From Streptomyces sp. NBC_01241 (GTDB lineage Bacteria > Actinomycetota > Actinomycetes > Streptomycetales > Streptomycetaceae), in contig NZ_CP108494.1 in the NCBI RefSeq assembly GCF_041435435.1, positions 7,846,501 through 7,910,500 on the forward strand: DNA of 64,000 bases. The letters are read 5' to 3'. The notes under the pieces were generated by a model. The model saw nothing but the letters and a program-made list of their open reading frames with translations, searched no databases and was not told the DNA's origin. This document shows, in pieces, positions 43,343-52,031 of this stretch (positions are counted from its first letter, which is position 1; every line of letters starts with the position of its first letter). The position numbers and the translations under genes were made by a program.

Positions 43343-43457
43343 CGGGGACTCCTCCGGGGGCATCGGGACTCCACTGGGATCGCGGTCGGGCCAGTGTCGG
43401 CCAGAGTTCGGCCTCCGTTGCCCGTGTGGTTCCGGTCACTGGGACACCTCGACACGA

Positions 43458-44108
43458 CTATGCGGGAACTGCTGACGACGGCCCGGTCGGGCATCGGAGC
43501 AGAGCGACCTGCATCTCCACCAGTTCCCGGACGGTCCGGGCGAGCGCCCCGGGTTGCGACCCGTCGTCGTGGTGACGGCGCTTGTGCTCCGCGAGCAGGC
43601 GCACGCTGACCATCGCGGACCACTCCAGGCGGCGCTCGACGTCGTCGCGGGGGAGATCCCCGAGCAGGGCATGGATCCGGCGGTGCACGAGATGGACCGA
43701 GGCGGGGGTGGTGGCGGTAGCGCCAGGCCGCGCGCACGGACGGCTCGTCGAGGGCCCGCGCCAGGAAACGCAGATAGTACGCGCTGCCCCCGGCGCCCTC
43801 GATGGTCTCGGCCAGCGGCCGGCCGAGCAGGGTGACCAGGGTCCGCAGGTCCGGAGGGGGGCGTGGCGCCCTGCGCCCGTGCTACGAGCTCGGCCGGCCG
43901 CGCGTCCACCGGCCCCGAGCGCGCCGCGATGATGGCGTCGAGAAGGCCCATGCCGGGAATCGAAGTGGTACTGCGCCGCCGACTTGTTGCGCTGCCTCGC
44001 CTCCGCACCCACGGTCCGCAGGGAGACGGCGTCGATCCCGCGCTCGGCGAAGAGCCGCTCGGCGACGTCGATGAGAAGGGCGCGGGTATGCGCCCTGGGG
44101 TCTGCCAC
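43458..44108 (-). pseudogene. TetR-family regulator broken by three one-base insertions
   Basis: A GTG at 44108 with a GGAGGAG ribosome site opens a TetR HTH (ALLIDVAERLFAERGIDAVS, then KSAAQYHF), but the protein can only be followed by changing frame three times: near 43945-43949, at a six-C run 43856-43861, and at a five-C run 43704-43708. Each event is one extra C on the coding strand, so the net shift is zero and the C-terminal frame equals the first. Spliced together it is a normal TetR of about 215 residues ending LRCPTGPSSAVPA. Because all are in C-runs, sequencing error is a real alternative to decay. Confidence 0.8.
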
Positions 44109-44149
44109 GGGCTCCTCCGGTGAGTGGCACGGATCGTCGACCACGTCAA

Positions 44150-44491
44150 GGCGTGCCCAAGAAGGTCCAGCGGTACGCCGAGGAATGGGCCGACGCGGCC
44201 GAGGAGACGGCCGCGCTGCGCCCCTCGGCGATCACCCCGGCCACGGTGACCCGGGCACCGGGACGGAAGCCGTCGCTCGTGGCGCGGGCCCGGGAGCCGG
44301 CCGCCACGGACCTGCGACTGGCCTGCCACGTCGCGGAGTAGGCCTTCCTCGCCGACCGGTCCGACGAGGACGCCCGGACCTGCTACCGCGAGGTGCTGGA
44401 GGCGCGGGCCGCGAGCGAGCCCTCGCTGATGGCGCAGGTGAACCTCAGAATCAGCGCCCGCTGGGTGCGTGCCGCTGAAGGTGCGGAATGA
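44150..44491 (+). pseudogene. Remnant of an alkyl-sulfatase-type metallo-hydrolase C-terminus
   Basis: The frame reads PKKVQRYAEEWADAAEETAA, then DLRLACHVAE, a TAG at 44339-44341, and AFLADRSDEDARTCYREVLE with EPSLMAQVNLRISARWVR. These segments look like the dimerisation region that follows the MBL domain of alkyl-sulfatase-like hydrolases, where the stop position would be a Tyr or Trp codon. No MBL domain is found upstream, so this is a truncated, nonsense-mutated remnant. The family call is from general pattern and moderate only. Confidence 0.55.
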
Positions 44492-44503
44492 GCCCCCGCC
44501 CGA

Positions 44504-44617
44504 ACGTCGTCGTCGTACATCGGTCTCAACACCGGTTCCCCGGTCGGCGACTACCCGGTGATCCACCCGTTCCGGGGCGGCACCCTCGCACGCGTCGGCA
44601 TCGAACTCGACGGCTGA
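44504..44617 (+). pseudogene. Possible arylsulfatase C-terminal remnant
   Basis: A short frame with no start codon reads SSSYIGLNTGSPVGDYPVIH then FRGGTLARVGIELDG and a stop. The pattern G-x-(D/N)TGSPV followed by F-x-GG-x-RV-x-(I/V)-x-(L/V) resembles the last strands of arylsulfatases. With the preceding remnant it suggests a former sulfatase locus. Too short for a firm call. Confidence 0.35.
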
Positions 44618-44720
44618 CCCGGGCCCACTGGCCCGCCGGACCGAGGTCTGGCGACACCCGCGAGCCGGCACACCGGAACCCCTGATTCCGGAGTGCCGGC
44701 GGCGCCGCTTCCGACGGTTC

Positions 44721-44769
44721 CCGGTGAGTGGGATGCGTCACGTCGGGCGGATTTCGCGAACCGTAGCCT
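44721..44769 (+). promoter_or_regulatory. Promoter of the ABC substrate-binding gene with shared dyad motif
   Basis: CCGGTGAGTGGGAT (44721-44734) is followed after exactly 29 bases by TAGCCT (44764-44769). The ATG at 44833 follows with an AGGAAG ribosome site. Confidence 0.6.
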
Positions 44770-44832
44770 CCCCCCACCCCGATCCGCTCCCCGCTCCCCG
44801 CTCTCCGCTCCACCCGAAAACTGGAGGAAGAA

Positions 44833-46452
44833 ATGAAGCGAGCACCACGGGTTCGCACCCGCCTCGCGGTCGCCCTGATTGCCGGAGCGATGCTCACTTC
44901 GGCCTGCGCGTCCGCTGACGACAGCGACAGCGGCAGCGGCAAGAACACGGCGGCCGAGCGCGGCCGTTACCAGTTCGGGCTCATCGGCAAGCAGTCCGAC
45001 GCGGGGGAGCCGGTCAGCGGTGGCACGCTGAACTTCGCCGACTACGCCGAGGCCCGCAGTCTCAGCCCGGCGGTCACCTACGCCACGGGTGCTTCGGGCG
45101 GCTCCGCGATGGCGGCCGTCTACGACGTGCTGGTGCGCTACAACACCGAGACCAGGAAGTACGAGCCCTGGCTCGCCCAGTCGCTGGAGAGCAACAAGGA
45201 CGCCACGACCTGGACGCTCAAGCTCCGCAAGGGCGTCAACTTCTCCGACGGCACGCCGCTGAACGCGAAAGCCGTCGTCGACAGCATCACCTGGTACCAG
45301 AAGAACAAGGGCGCGGACACCGCGCTGCTCGCGCCGAACATCGCGGGGATGAAGGCGGCCGACGACCTCACCGTGGTCTTCACCATGCGCACCTCCTGGG
45401 CCAAGTTCCCCGCGATGCTCGCCCAGGCCGCCGGCATGATCGTGGCCCCGGCCGCCTACGCGGGCAAGGAGTTCAAGCCGATCGGCGCCGGTCCCTTCAC
45501 CCTCGACCGGTACGCGCCCCAGGAGGAGATGATCCTCAAGGCCAACACGAAGTACTGGAAGGGCAGGCCGCACCTCGACGCGCTCCGGTTCTACTGGCCG
45601 CAGTCGGACGAGGCCAAGCTCGACGCCCTCAACGACGGCACCGCGGACGTGACCTACATGCGCGGCCCCGACGTGGTCGACAAGGCCGTCAAGCAGGGTC
45701 ACCCGGGCGAGTTGACGCTGACCGCCATGGGCAACGTGATCAACATCAACAGCAGCGCGGGCCGCCCCGGGCACGACGTCCGGGTGCGCAAGGCGATCGC
45801 CCTGGCCCTCGACCCGCAACTCGACGCCCAGCGGAGCTACAACGGCAAGGGCCTTCCGGGCAAGGAGCTGTTCCCGCCCGAGTCGCAGTGGCACTCGACG
45901 GTCAAGCCCCTCGGCGTCGACCTCGACGAGGCGAAGAAACTCGTGACGGAGGCGAAGAAGGACGGCTTCGACGGCACCGTCAGCTACATGGACGGCACCG
46001 ACCCCGTCTCCCGGGCCAAGGCGGTCACCCTCAAGGCCATGCTCGAACGCGTCGGGTTCACCGTGAAGCTCGACCTCGAGGCCTCGATCGCGGACCGGGT
46101 GAAGAAGACCTACGTCGACCACGACTTCGACCTCAGCCGCGGGGCACTCAGCGTCTCCGAGGGCAACCCGTACCACCGCCTCCAGAGCGCCCTGAACTCG
46201 AAGAGCTTCGGGAACCCCGGAAGCTACGCCGACCCGAAGATGGACGCACTGCTCGCGGAACTGCACGCCGCGGTGACCGACGAGCAGACGCAGAAGGCCC
46301 TCGACGGCATCCAGACCCTCGTCAACGAGACGGTGCCGCTGGCGAATCTGGGCGCCAGCGCCGGGTTCACCGCCTGGGGCAAGAAGGTGCACGGCATCGT
46401 GCCCACCGAGGAGTACATGGCGCTGTTCGGCGAGGCCTGGATCAGCAAGTGA
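44833..46452 (+). CDS. ABC importer substrate-binding lipoprotein (family 5, DppA/OppA type)
   Basis: A 539-residue protein with a lipoprotein signal peptide (RTRLAVALIAGAMLTSACAS, lipidated Cys at about residue 25) and a family-5 solute-binding domain: LRKGVNFSDGTPLNAKAVVD, GPFTLDRYAPQEEMILKAN and VRKAIALALDPQ. It belongs with the two permeases and two ATPases that follow. The family binds peptides, nickel, sugars or other amphipathic ligands. The promoter carries the element found at the steroid genes, so the ligand may be a steroid conjugate. Confidence 0.92.
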   Translation: MKRAPRVRTRLAVALIAGAMLTSACASADDSDSGSGKNTAAERGRYQFGLIGKQSDAGEPVSGGTLNFADYAEARSLSPAVTYATGASGGSAMAAVYDVLVRYNTETRKYEPWLAQSLESNKDATTWTLKLRKGVNFSDGTPLNAKAVVDSITWYQKNKGADTALLAPNIAGMKAADDLTVVFTMRTSWAKFPAMLAQAAGMIVAPAAYAGKEFKPIGAGPFTLDRYAPQEEMILKANTKYWKGRPHLDALRFYWPQSDEAKLDALNDGTADVTYMRGPDVVDKAVKQGHPGELTLTAMGNVININSSAGRPGHDVRVRKAIALALDPQLDAQRSYNGKGLPGKELFPPESQWHSTVKPLGVDLDEAKKLVTEAKKDGFDGTVSYMDGTDPVSRAKAVTLKAMLERVGFTVKLDLEASIADRVKKTYVDHDFDLSRGALSVSEGNPYHRLQSALNSKSFGNPGSYADPKMDALLAELHAAVTDEQTQKALDGIQTLVNETVPLANLGASAGFTAWGKKVHGIVPTEEYMALFGEAWISK

Positions 46453-46586
46453 TCCCCGCGCCACGCCAGTGGGCGGGCCGCGGGGCCACGACGGCCTCCC
46501 GGCCCGCCCGTACCACCGACGCACCCGTCGACGACGGCCGGACCGGGCCCGGCGGACGGTCCCTGACCGGGCGACGGCCACAGGAT

Positions 46587-46636
46587 CCCGGTCACCGGGA
46601 CGCGCCCCGATCCGCCGGCCACCGCGCCCCTAGCGT
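46587..46636 (+). promoter_or_regulatory. Promoter of the ABC permease-ATPase operon with shared dyad motif
   Basis: CCCGGTCACCGGGAC (46587-46601), the most symmetric copy, is followed after exactly 29 bases by TAGCGT (46631-46636). The ATG of the first permease is at 46700. Confidence 0.65.
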
Positions 46637-46699
46637 CACCTTGATGTGGTGCGGCTCTCATCGGCCGGGCCGCAGGCACCACGCAGATCAGGAGGAAGT

Positions 46700-47668
46700 A
46701 TGAGTCTCGCCGCGGTGTGCAGGCTGGCCGTGAGGGCCGCCGAGCTGGTGGGCGTACTGCTCATCGTGAGCATCGGGGTCTTCTCCCTGGTGACCCTGCT
46801 GCCCGGTGACCCCGCGGTCGACATCCTCGGAGCCGGGCACCCGCCCTCGGCCTACGCCGAGCTTCGCCACGACCTCGGCCTCGACCAGCCGCTCCTCACC
46901 CGCTACTTCGACTGGCTGGGCGGTGTCCTCCACGGAGACCTGGGCCGGTCGGTCGTACCGCCGCAGAGCGAGGTGGCCTCCCGGGTGATCTCCGCGCTGC
47001 CCGTGAGCGTCGAGATCGCGGTGCTGGGGCTGCTGATCGCGCTTGTCGTCGCCGTCCCGCTGGCCATGTGGTCGGCCTACCGCGAAGGCGGCCGGGCCGA
47101 CCGGATCATCAGCGCCGGTACGTTCGGTGTGCTGTCGGTGCCCAGCTTCCTGGCCGGACTCCTGCTGGTCCTGGTGATGGTCACCTCGCTCGGCTGGTTC
47201 CCGCGGTCCGAATGGGTGCGGCTGGGCGACGGGGACCTCCTCGGTAATCTGCACCACGCCTTCCTCCCGGCACTGACCGTCGCCCTGGCGGAGCTCGCGA
47301 TGTTCACCCGGGTCCTGCGCGGGGACCTGATCGTCACCCTGCGCGAGGAGTACATCCTCGCGGCCCGGGCCAAGGGGATGGCGCCGCTGCGCATCCTGGT
47401 CTCCGACGCCCTGCGCCCCTCGTCGTTCTCCCTGGTGACCCTGCTCGGCCTGAGCCTGGGCCGGCTGATCGGCAGCACCGTGATCGTGGAGTACCTCTTC
47501 TCCCTGCCCGGCATGGGGTCCCTCGTGGTCAACGCCGCGAACCAGGGCGACTACCCGATGGTGCAGGGTGCCGTACTCGTCATCGCCGCCATCTACGTGG
47601 TGATCAACGCCGGCATCGACTTCTCCTACGGCTATCTCGACCCGAGGACGCGACGTGTCCATGTCTGA
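46700..47668 (+). CDS. ABC transporter permease, DppB type
   Basis: A 322-residue integral membrane protein. An N-terminal helix LVGVLLIVSIGVFSLVTLLP is followed by the periplasmic GDPAVDILG region and further transmembrane segments. The cytoplasmic EAA loop reads REEYILAARAKGMAPLRILV. The end has the DppB-type GSLVVNAANQGDYPMVQGAV. A GGAGGAAG ribosome site precedes the ATG. It overlaps the next permease by 14 bases. Confidence 0.92.
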   Translation: MSLAAVCRLAVRAAELVGVLLIVSIGVFSLVTLLPGDPAVDILGAGHPPSAYAELRHDLGLDQPLLTRYFDWLGGVLHGDLGRSVVPPQSEVASRVISALPVSVEIAVLGLLIALVVAVPLAMWSAYREGGRADRIISAGTFGVLSVPSFLAGLLLVLVMVTSLGWFPRSEWVRLGDGDLLGNLHHAFLPALTVALAELAMFTRVLRGDLIVTLREEYILAARAKGMAPLRILVSDALRPSSFSLVTLLGLSLGRLIGSTVIVEYLFSLPGMGSLVVNAANQGDYPMVQGAVLVIAAIYVVINAGIDFSYGYLDPRTRRVHV

Positions 47669-48695
47669 CATCGTTCCGCGCACGCGGACCGCCTTCCCGC
47701 TGCCCCTGCTGCCCGCGGTGGCGCTCGTCGTCATCGGCCTCGGCCTGACGGTGTTCGGCGCCACGACCACCACACTGATCGCACCCGTGAAGGCGGTGCT
47801 GGCGCTGGCAGGCGTCGGCCTCCTGCTGAACGGTGTCTCACGCCTGGGCAAGGCCTGGGCCGGGCCGCAATTCGACGTGGTGTTCTGGTCCGCCGCGAGC
47901 TGGCTCGTACTGCTCGGCCTGGCGATCCTCCTCACCCCCTGGCTGCCGCTCGCCGAGAACCGGGACGTGGCGGCCACCGTCGCCGAACCGACCTTCGCGA
48001 CCCCGGCGTTCACCGGACCCCACCCGCTCGGCACCAACGGTTTCGGGCTCGACCTGCTCGCCCGGTCCCTCTACGGCGCCCGGTCCTCGCTGCTGATCTC
48101 CCTGTCCGCGGTCCTCGTCGGTACCGTCGTCGGCGCCGTGATCGGGCTGGTGGCCGGATACTTCCAGAAGACGGTGGACCGGGTGGTCGCCATCGCGACC
48201 AACTCGCTGCTCGCCGTGCCCCCGCTCATCCTGCTCATCGCGCTGGCGACCGTGCTGGAACCGAGCCTGCGCAACGTCGCGCTCTCCCTGGCCCTGCTCA
48301 CCGTGCCGGGCATGGTGCGGCTCAGCCGCGCCACCACGGTGGCCTACACCAACAGGGAGTTCGTGATCGCGGCACGCGCGATGGGCGCGAAGCATTCGCG
48401 GATCATGGTGCGCGAGCTGCTGCCCAACGTACTGCTGCCGATCATGTCCCTGGCCATCGTGATGATCTCGGTCCTGATCGTCGCCGAGGCATCCCTCAGC
48501 TTCCTCGGGCTGGGCATCCAGCCGCCCGAGCCGACCTGGGGAAACATGATCGCCGAGGGTGAGGGGCACGTCTTCGAAGATCATCCGCACATCGTGCTGG
48601 TGCCCGGGGTCTTCCTGTTCCTCACCGTTTTCGCCTTCAACATCGTCGGTGAGAAGGCTCGCCGGCGGTGGGACCCCCGGAGCGTGAAGCTGTGA
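47655..48695 (+). CDS. ABC transporter permease, DppC type
   Basis: A 346-residue integral membrane protein. The N-terminus is unusual for DppC in having three extra hydrophobic segments (about residues 15-100) before the standard module, which opens FTGPHPLGTNGFGLDLLARS. The EAA loop reads TNREFVIAARAMGAKHSRIM and the end has FLGLGIQPPEPTWGNMIAEG. The start may be the GTG at 47655 or the ATG two codons on. It overlaps the first ATPase gene by four bases. Confidence 0.9.
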   Translation: MSMSDIVPRTRTAFPLPLLPAVALVVIGLGLTVFGATTTTLIAPVKAVLALAGVGLLLNGVSRLGKAWAGPQFDVVFWSAASWLVLLGLAILLTPWLPLAENRDVAATVAEPTFATPAFTGPHPLGTNGFGLDLLARSLYGARSSLLISLSAVLVGTVVGAVIGLVAGYFQKTVDRVVAIATNSLLAVPPLILLIALATVLEPSLRNVALSLALLTVPGMVRLSRATTVAYTNREFVIAARAMGAKHSRIMVRELLPNVLLPIMSLAIVMISVLIVAEASLSFLGLGIQPPEPTWGNMIAEGEGHVFEDHPHIVLVPGVFLFLTVFAFNIVGEKARRRWDPRSVKL

Positions 48696-49705
48696 CCACC
48701 CCACCCCTGCTCGACGTCACCGACCTGCGCACGGTCTTCCACACCCCGCACGGAGAGATGCGGGCCGTCGACGGCGTCTCCCTGTCCCTGTCCCCGGGGG
48801 AGACCCTCGGCATCATCGGGGAGTCCGGATCGGGCAAGTCCGTCCTCGGACGCACCGTCATGGGCCTGATCAGCAACGGGCCCGCCACCTCGGTCTCCGG
48901 ATCCGTGCTCATCGGCGGCAAGGACGTCCACGCGCTCACGCCGCAGCGGCGGCGTGAGCTGTGGGGCACCGAGGTGGCCATGGTCTTCCAGGACCCGATG
49001 ACATCGCTGAACCCGGTGAAGAAGGTCGGTACGCATCTGTCCGAGAGCGTGCGCCTGCACCTCGGCCTGAGCCGCGCCTACGCCCGGGACCGGGCCGTCG
49101 ACCTGCTCCGGCAGGTCGGCATCCCCGAACCCTCCCGGCGTGCCGGGCAGTACCCGCACGAACTCTCGGGCGGCATGCGGCAGCGGGTCGTCATCGCGAT
49201 GGCGCTGGCCTGCGGTCCGCGCCTGCTCATCGCCGACGAGCCGACCACGGCACTCGACGTCACGGTCCAGAAGCAGATCCTCGACCTGCTGCAGGCGCTC
49301 GGCGAGCAGCTGCGCATGGCGACGATCCTGATCAGCCACGACCTCGGCACCGTCGCCGGACGGGCGGACCGGGTCGCGGTGATGTACGCCGGCCGCATCG
49401 TCGAGCACTCCGGCACCGCGTCGGTGTTCGAGAGCCCCCGACACCCGTACAGCCAGGCCCTGATCGCCTCGATCCCGCAGCTGGACACGCCCCCGCACAC
49501 CCTGTTGCCGACCATCGAGGGCCGGCCCCCGAACCTGTTGAGTCCGCCGGCCGGCTGCCGCTTCGCCGCCCGGTGCGGCTTCGCCACCGACCGGTGCGCA
49601 AACGAGGCCCCCGAACTCGTCCCGCACAAAAGCACCGACGGCGTCGGCGTCGTCGCCTGCCATTACCCGCTGGGTGTCGCCACTGCCGAGGAGGCCACGG
49701 TATGA
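48692..49705 (+). CDS. ABC transporter ATP-binding protein, DppD type
   Basis: A 337-residue ATPase with Walker A GESGSGKS, signature LSGGMRQR, Walker B LLIADEPTTALD and the C-terminal oligopeptide-transporter domain with cysteines in GCRFAARCGFATDRCANEAP. It energises the importer together with the next gene. The GTG overlaps the permease stop (GTGA) and is preferred over an ORF-opening codon upstream. Confidence 0.93.
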   Translation: MTTPPLLDVTDLRTVFHTPHGEMRAVDGVSLSLSPGETLGIIGESGSGKSVLGRTVMGLISNGPATSVSGSVLIGGKDVHALTPQRRRELWGTEVAMVFQDPMTSLNPVKKVGTHLSESVRLHLGLSRAYARDRAVDLLRQVGIPEPSRRAGQYPHELSGGMRQRVVIAMALACGPRLLIADEPTTALDVTVQKQILDLLQALGEQLRMATILISHDLGTVAGRADRVAVMYAGRIVEHSGTASVFESPRHPYSQALIASIPQLDTPPHTLLPTIEGRPPNLLSPPAGCRFAARCGFATDRCANEAPELVPHKSTDGVGVVACHYPLGVATAEEATV

Positions 49706-50709
49706 CCGCGAACGGTGCCGTCGTGGAGACGCCGCGGCGGCGCGCGCTCACCGCCGAGAACCTGGTCGTGGAGTTCCCGGTCGGCGGCGGTCAGAAGGTG
49801 CACGCCGTCTCCGGGGTCAGCCTCGAACTGGCGGCGGGGGAGACGCTCGGGATCCTCGGCGAGTCCGGCTGCGGCAAATCCACCGTCGGCCGCGCCCTGA
49901 TCCAGCTCCCGCCCCCCGATTCGGGCACCGTCAGCCTCGGGGACGTCCGGCTCGGCGGGCTCCGGCCGGAGGAGCTGCGCAAGGCACGGGCCCGGATGCA
50001 GATCATCATGCAGGACCCGGTTTCCGCGCTGAACCCGCGCCGGAAGGTGAAGGACCTGGTGTGGGAGGGCCCCGCCATCTGGGGACACGACGGCTCCGAC
50101 AAGGACGCCAGGGTCGACGAGGCGCTGCGGGCCGTCGGACTGGATCCGGAGACCGTGCGGGACCGCCGGCCCCACGAGCTCTCCGGCGGACAGTGCCAGC
50201 GGGTGTGCATCGCCCGCGCGCTGATGCTGGACCCGGAGGTCCTGATCTGCGACGAACCCGTCTCCAGCCTGGACGTCTCCGTGCAGGCCCAGATCCTCAA
50301 CCTGCTGGAAACAACCACCCGACGCCACGGTCTGAGCATGGTGTTCATCGCCCACGACGTCTCCGTCGTGAAGAACATCAGTGACCGGGTGATGGTGATG
50401 TACCTCGGCAGGACGTGCGAGGTCCTGCCGTCGGACGGGATGCACCTGGAAGCCGTCCATCCCTACACCCGCCTTCTGCTCGCGTCCCTTCCCGAGGCAC
50501 AGCGCAGCGCCCACACTGGCGACGCGGTCGAGGTGAAGGGGGCGGCCGAGCTGCCCTCGCCGCTCGACCCGCCATCGGGTTGTCGGTTCCGTACCCGGTG
50601 TCCGCTCGCCACCGGGCAGTGCGCGGACGAGGTGCCCCGGCTGCGGGAGATCGGGACCGGGCACCGGGTCGCCTGCCACCACGTCGAGTCAAGGAGGAAC
50701 ACCAAGTGA
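49702..50709 (+). CDS. ABC transporter ATP-binding protein, DppF type
   Basis: A 335-residue ATPase with Walker A GESGCGKS, signature LSGGQCQR (Cys where Arg is usual), Walker B VLICDEPVSSLD and the C-terminal GCRFRTRCPLATGQCADEVP domain. The ATG overlaps the previous stop. With it the importer is complete: binding protein, two permeases and two ATPases. The following reductase gene overlaps its stop, so the catabolic and transport genes are on one transcript. Confidence 0.93.
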   Translation: MTANGAVVETPRRRALTAENLVVEFPVGGGQKVHAVSGVSLELAAGETLGILGESGCGKSTVGRALIQLPPPDSGTVSLGDVRLGGLRPEELRKARARMQIIMQDPVSALNPRRKVKDLVWEGPAIWGHDGSDKDARVDEALRAVGLDPETVRDRRPHELSGGQCQRVCIARALMLDPEVLICDEPVSSLDVSVQAQILNLLETTTRRHGLSMVFIAHDVSVVKNISDRVMVMYLGRTCEVLPSDGMHLEAVHPYTRLLLASLPEAQRSAHTGDAVEVKGAAELPSPLDPPSGCRFRTRCPLATGQCADEVPRLREIGTGHRVACHHVESRRNTK

Positions 50710-51956
50710 CGAACACCGAGACCACCGGGGCCGAGGCCCCCGAGGCCCCCGAGGTTCTCGCCCCTGCCACTCTGGGGCCCATCCAGCTGCGCAACCGGAT
50801 CATCAAGGCCGCGACGTACGAAGGTCTCAGCCACAAGTCCCTGGTCACGCGGGACCTGGTGGACTTCCATGTCGCTTACGCCCGCGGCGGCGTCGGCATG
50901 ACCACCGTGGCCTACTGCGCGGTCGCCCGGGAGGGACGCACCGACCGGCACCAGATCCACTGGACCGACGAGGCGATGCCCGGCCTGCGCAAGCTCACCG
51001 ACGCGGTGCACGCCGAGGGCGCCGCGGTGTCGGCCCAGATCGGCCACGGCGGTCCCGTTGCCAGCCCCAAGGGGAACGGGCTGCCGGCCCTGGCACCGAC
51101 GAAGCACTTCCACGCCACGACGCTGAGCTGGGCCAAGGAGACGACGCTCGACGACATCGCGCGCATCACCGAGGCCCACGCCGAGGCCGCCCGCCGCGCC
51201 ATCCAGGCCGGCTTCGACGCCGTCGAGGTGCACCTGGGCCACAACTACCTGGCCAGTTCGTTCCTCAGCCCCCGGATCAACAAGCGCACGGACACCTACG
51301 GCGGCAACCTGGAGAACCGTGCCCGGTTCGCCCGGGAGATCATGCGGGCGGTCCGCGACGCGGTCGGCGACCGCATCGCGATCATCGCCAAGATGAACAT
51401 GGACGACGGCGTGCCCGGCGGATTCTGGCTCGACGAGGCGATCCCGGTGGCCCAGTGGCTCGAACAGGACGGCACCGTCGACGCCCTGGAGATGACCGCC
51501 GGCAGCTCGCTGCTCAACCCGATGTACCTCTTCAAGGGAGACGCACCGCTCAAGGAGTTCGCCGACGTCATGCCGCAGCCGATCAAGCTCGGTGTCAAGC
51601 TGGTCGGCAAGCAGAAGCTGCGCAGTTACCCCTACACCGACGCGTATCTGCTGGAGGACGCCCGCTAGATCCGGGCCGCGGTGAAACTGCCGATGATCCT
51701 GCTCGGCGGGATCACCGGCAAGCCGGTCATGGACCTCGCGATGCGGGAGGGCTTCGAGTTCGTGGCGATGGCCCGGGCACTGCTGCGGGAGCCCGACCTG
51801 GTGAACCGCATCCAGGCCGACGCCACCACCCCGTCCCTGTGCATCCACTGCAACAAGTGCATGCCGACCAACTTCACGGGCACCCGCTGCGTCCTGGTCG
51901 ACCGCAGCACCACCCGGCGTCAGGACTGGGGCCGGCCCGCCGGTTACGTGTCGTAA
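50706..51956 (+). pseudogene. Old-yellow-enzyme family NADH:flavin oxidoreductase with in-frame amber codon
   Basis: The GTG at 50706 (AAGGAGG eight bases upstream) starts a TIM-barrel OYE protein: LGPIQLRNRIIKAATYEGLS, GFDAVEVHLGHNYLASSFLS, RTDTYGGNLENRARFAREIM and later VKLPMILLGGITGKP, FEFVAMARALLREPDLVNRI and a Cys cluster CIHCNKC ending in C. A TAG at 51666-51668 interrupts the frame just before IRAAVKLP, so the product stops at about residue 320 of 416. The codon would be CAG by one C-to-T change. OYE relatives include bile-acid enoate reductases, which suits the context. It may be a pseudogene, an error, or rarely readthrough. Confidence 0.85.
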
Positions 51957-52031
51957 GGCGCGCCGCCCGGGGACGGGCGCCTTGACCGGCGAGCGCGAGG
52001 GCTCGGACGAACAACAGCTGAGGAGAGGCCG

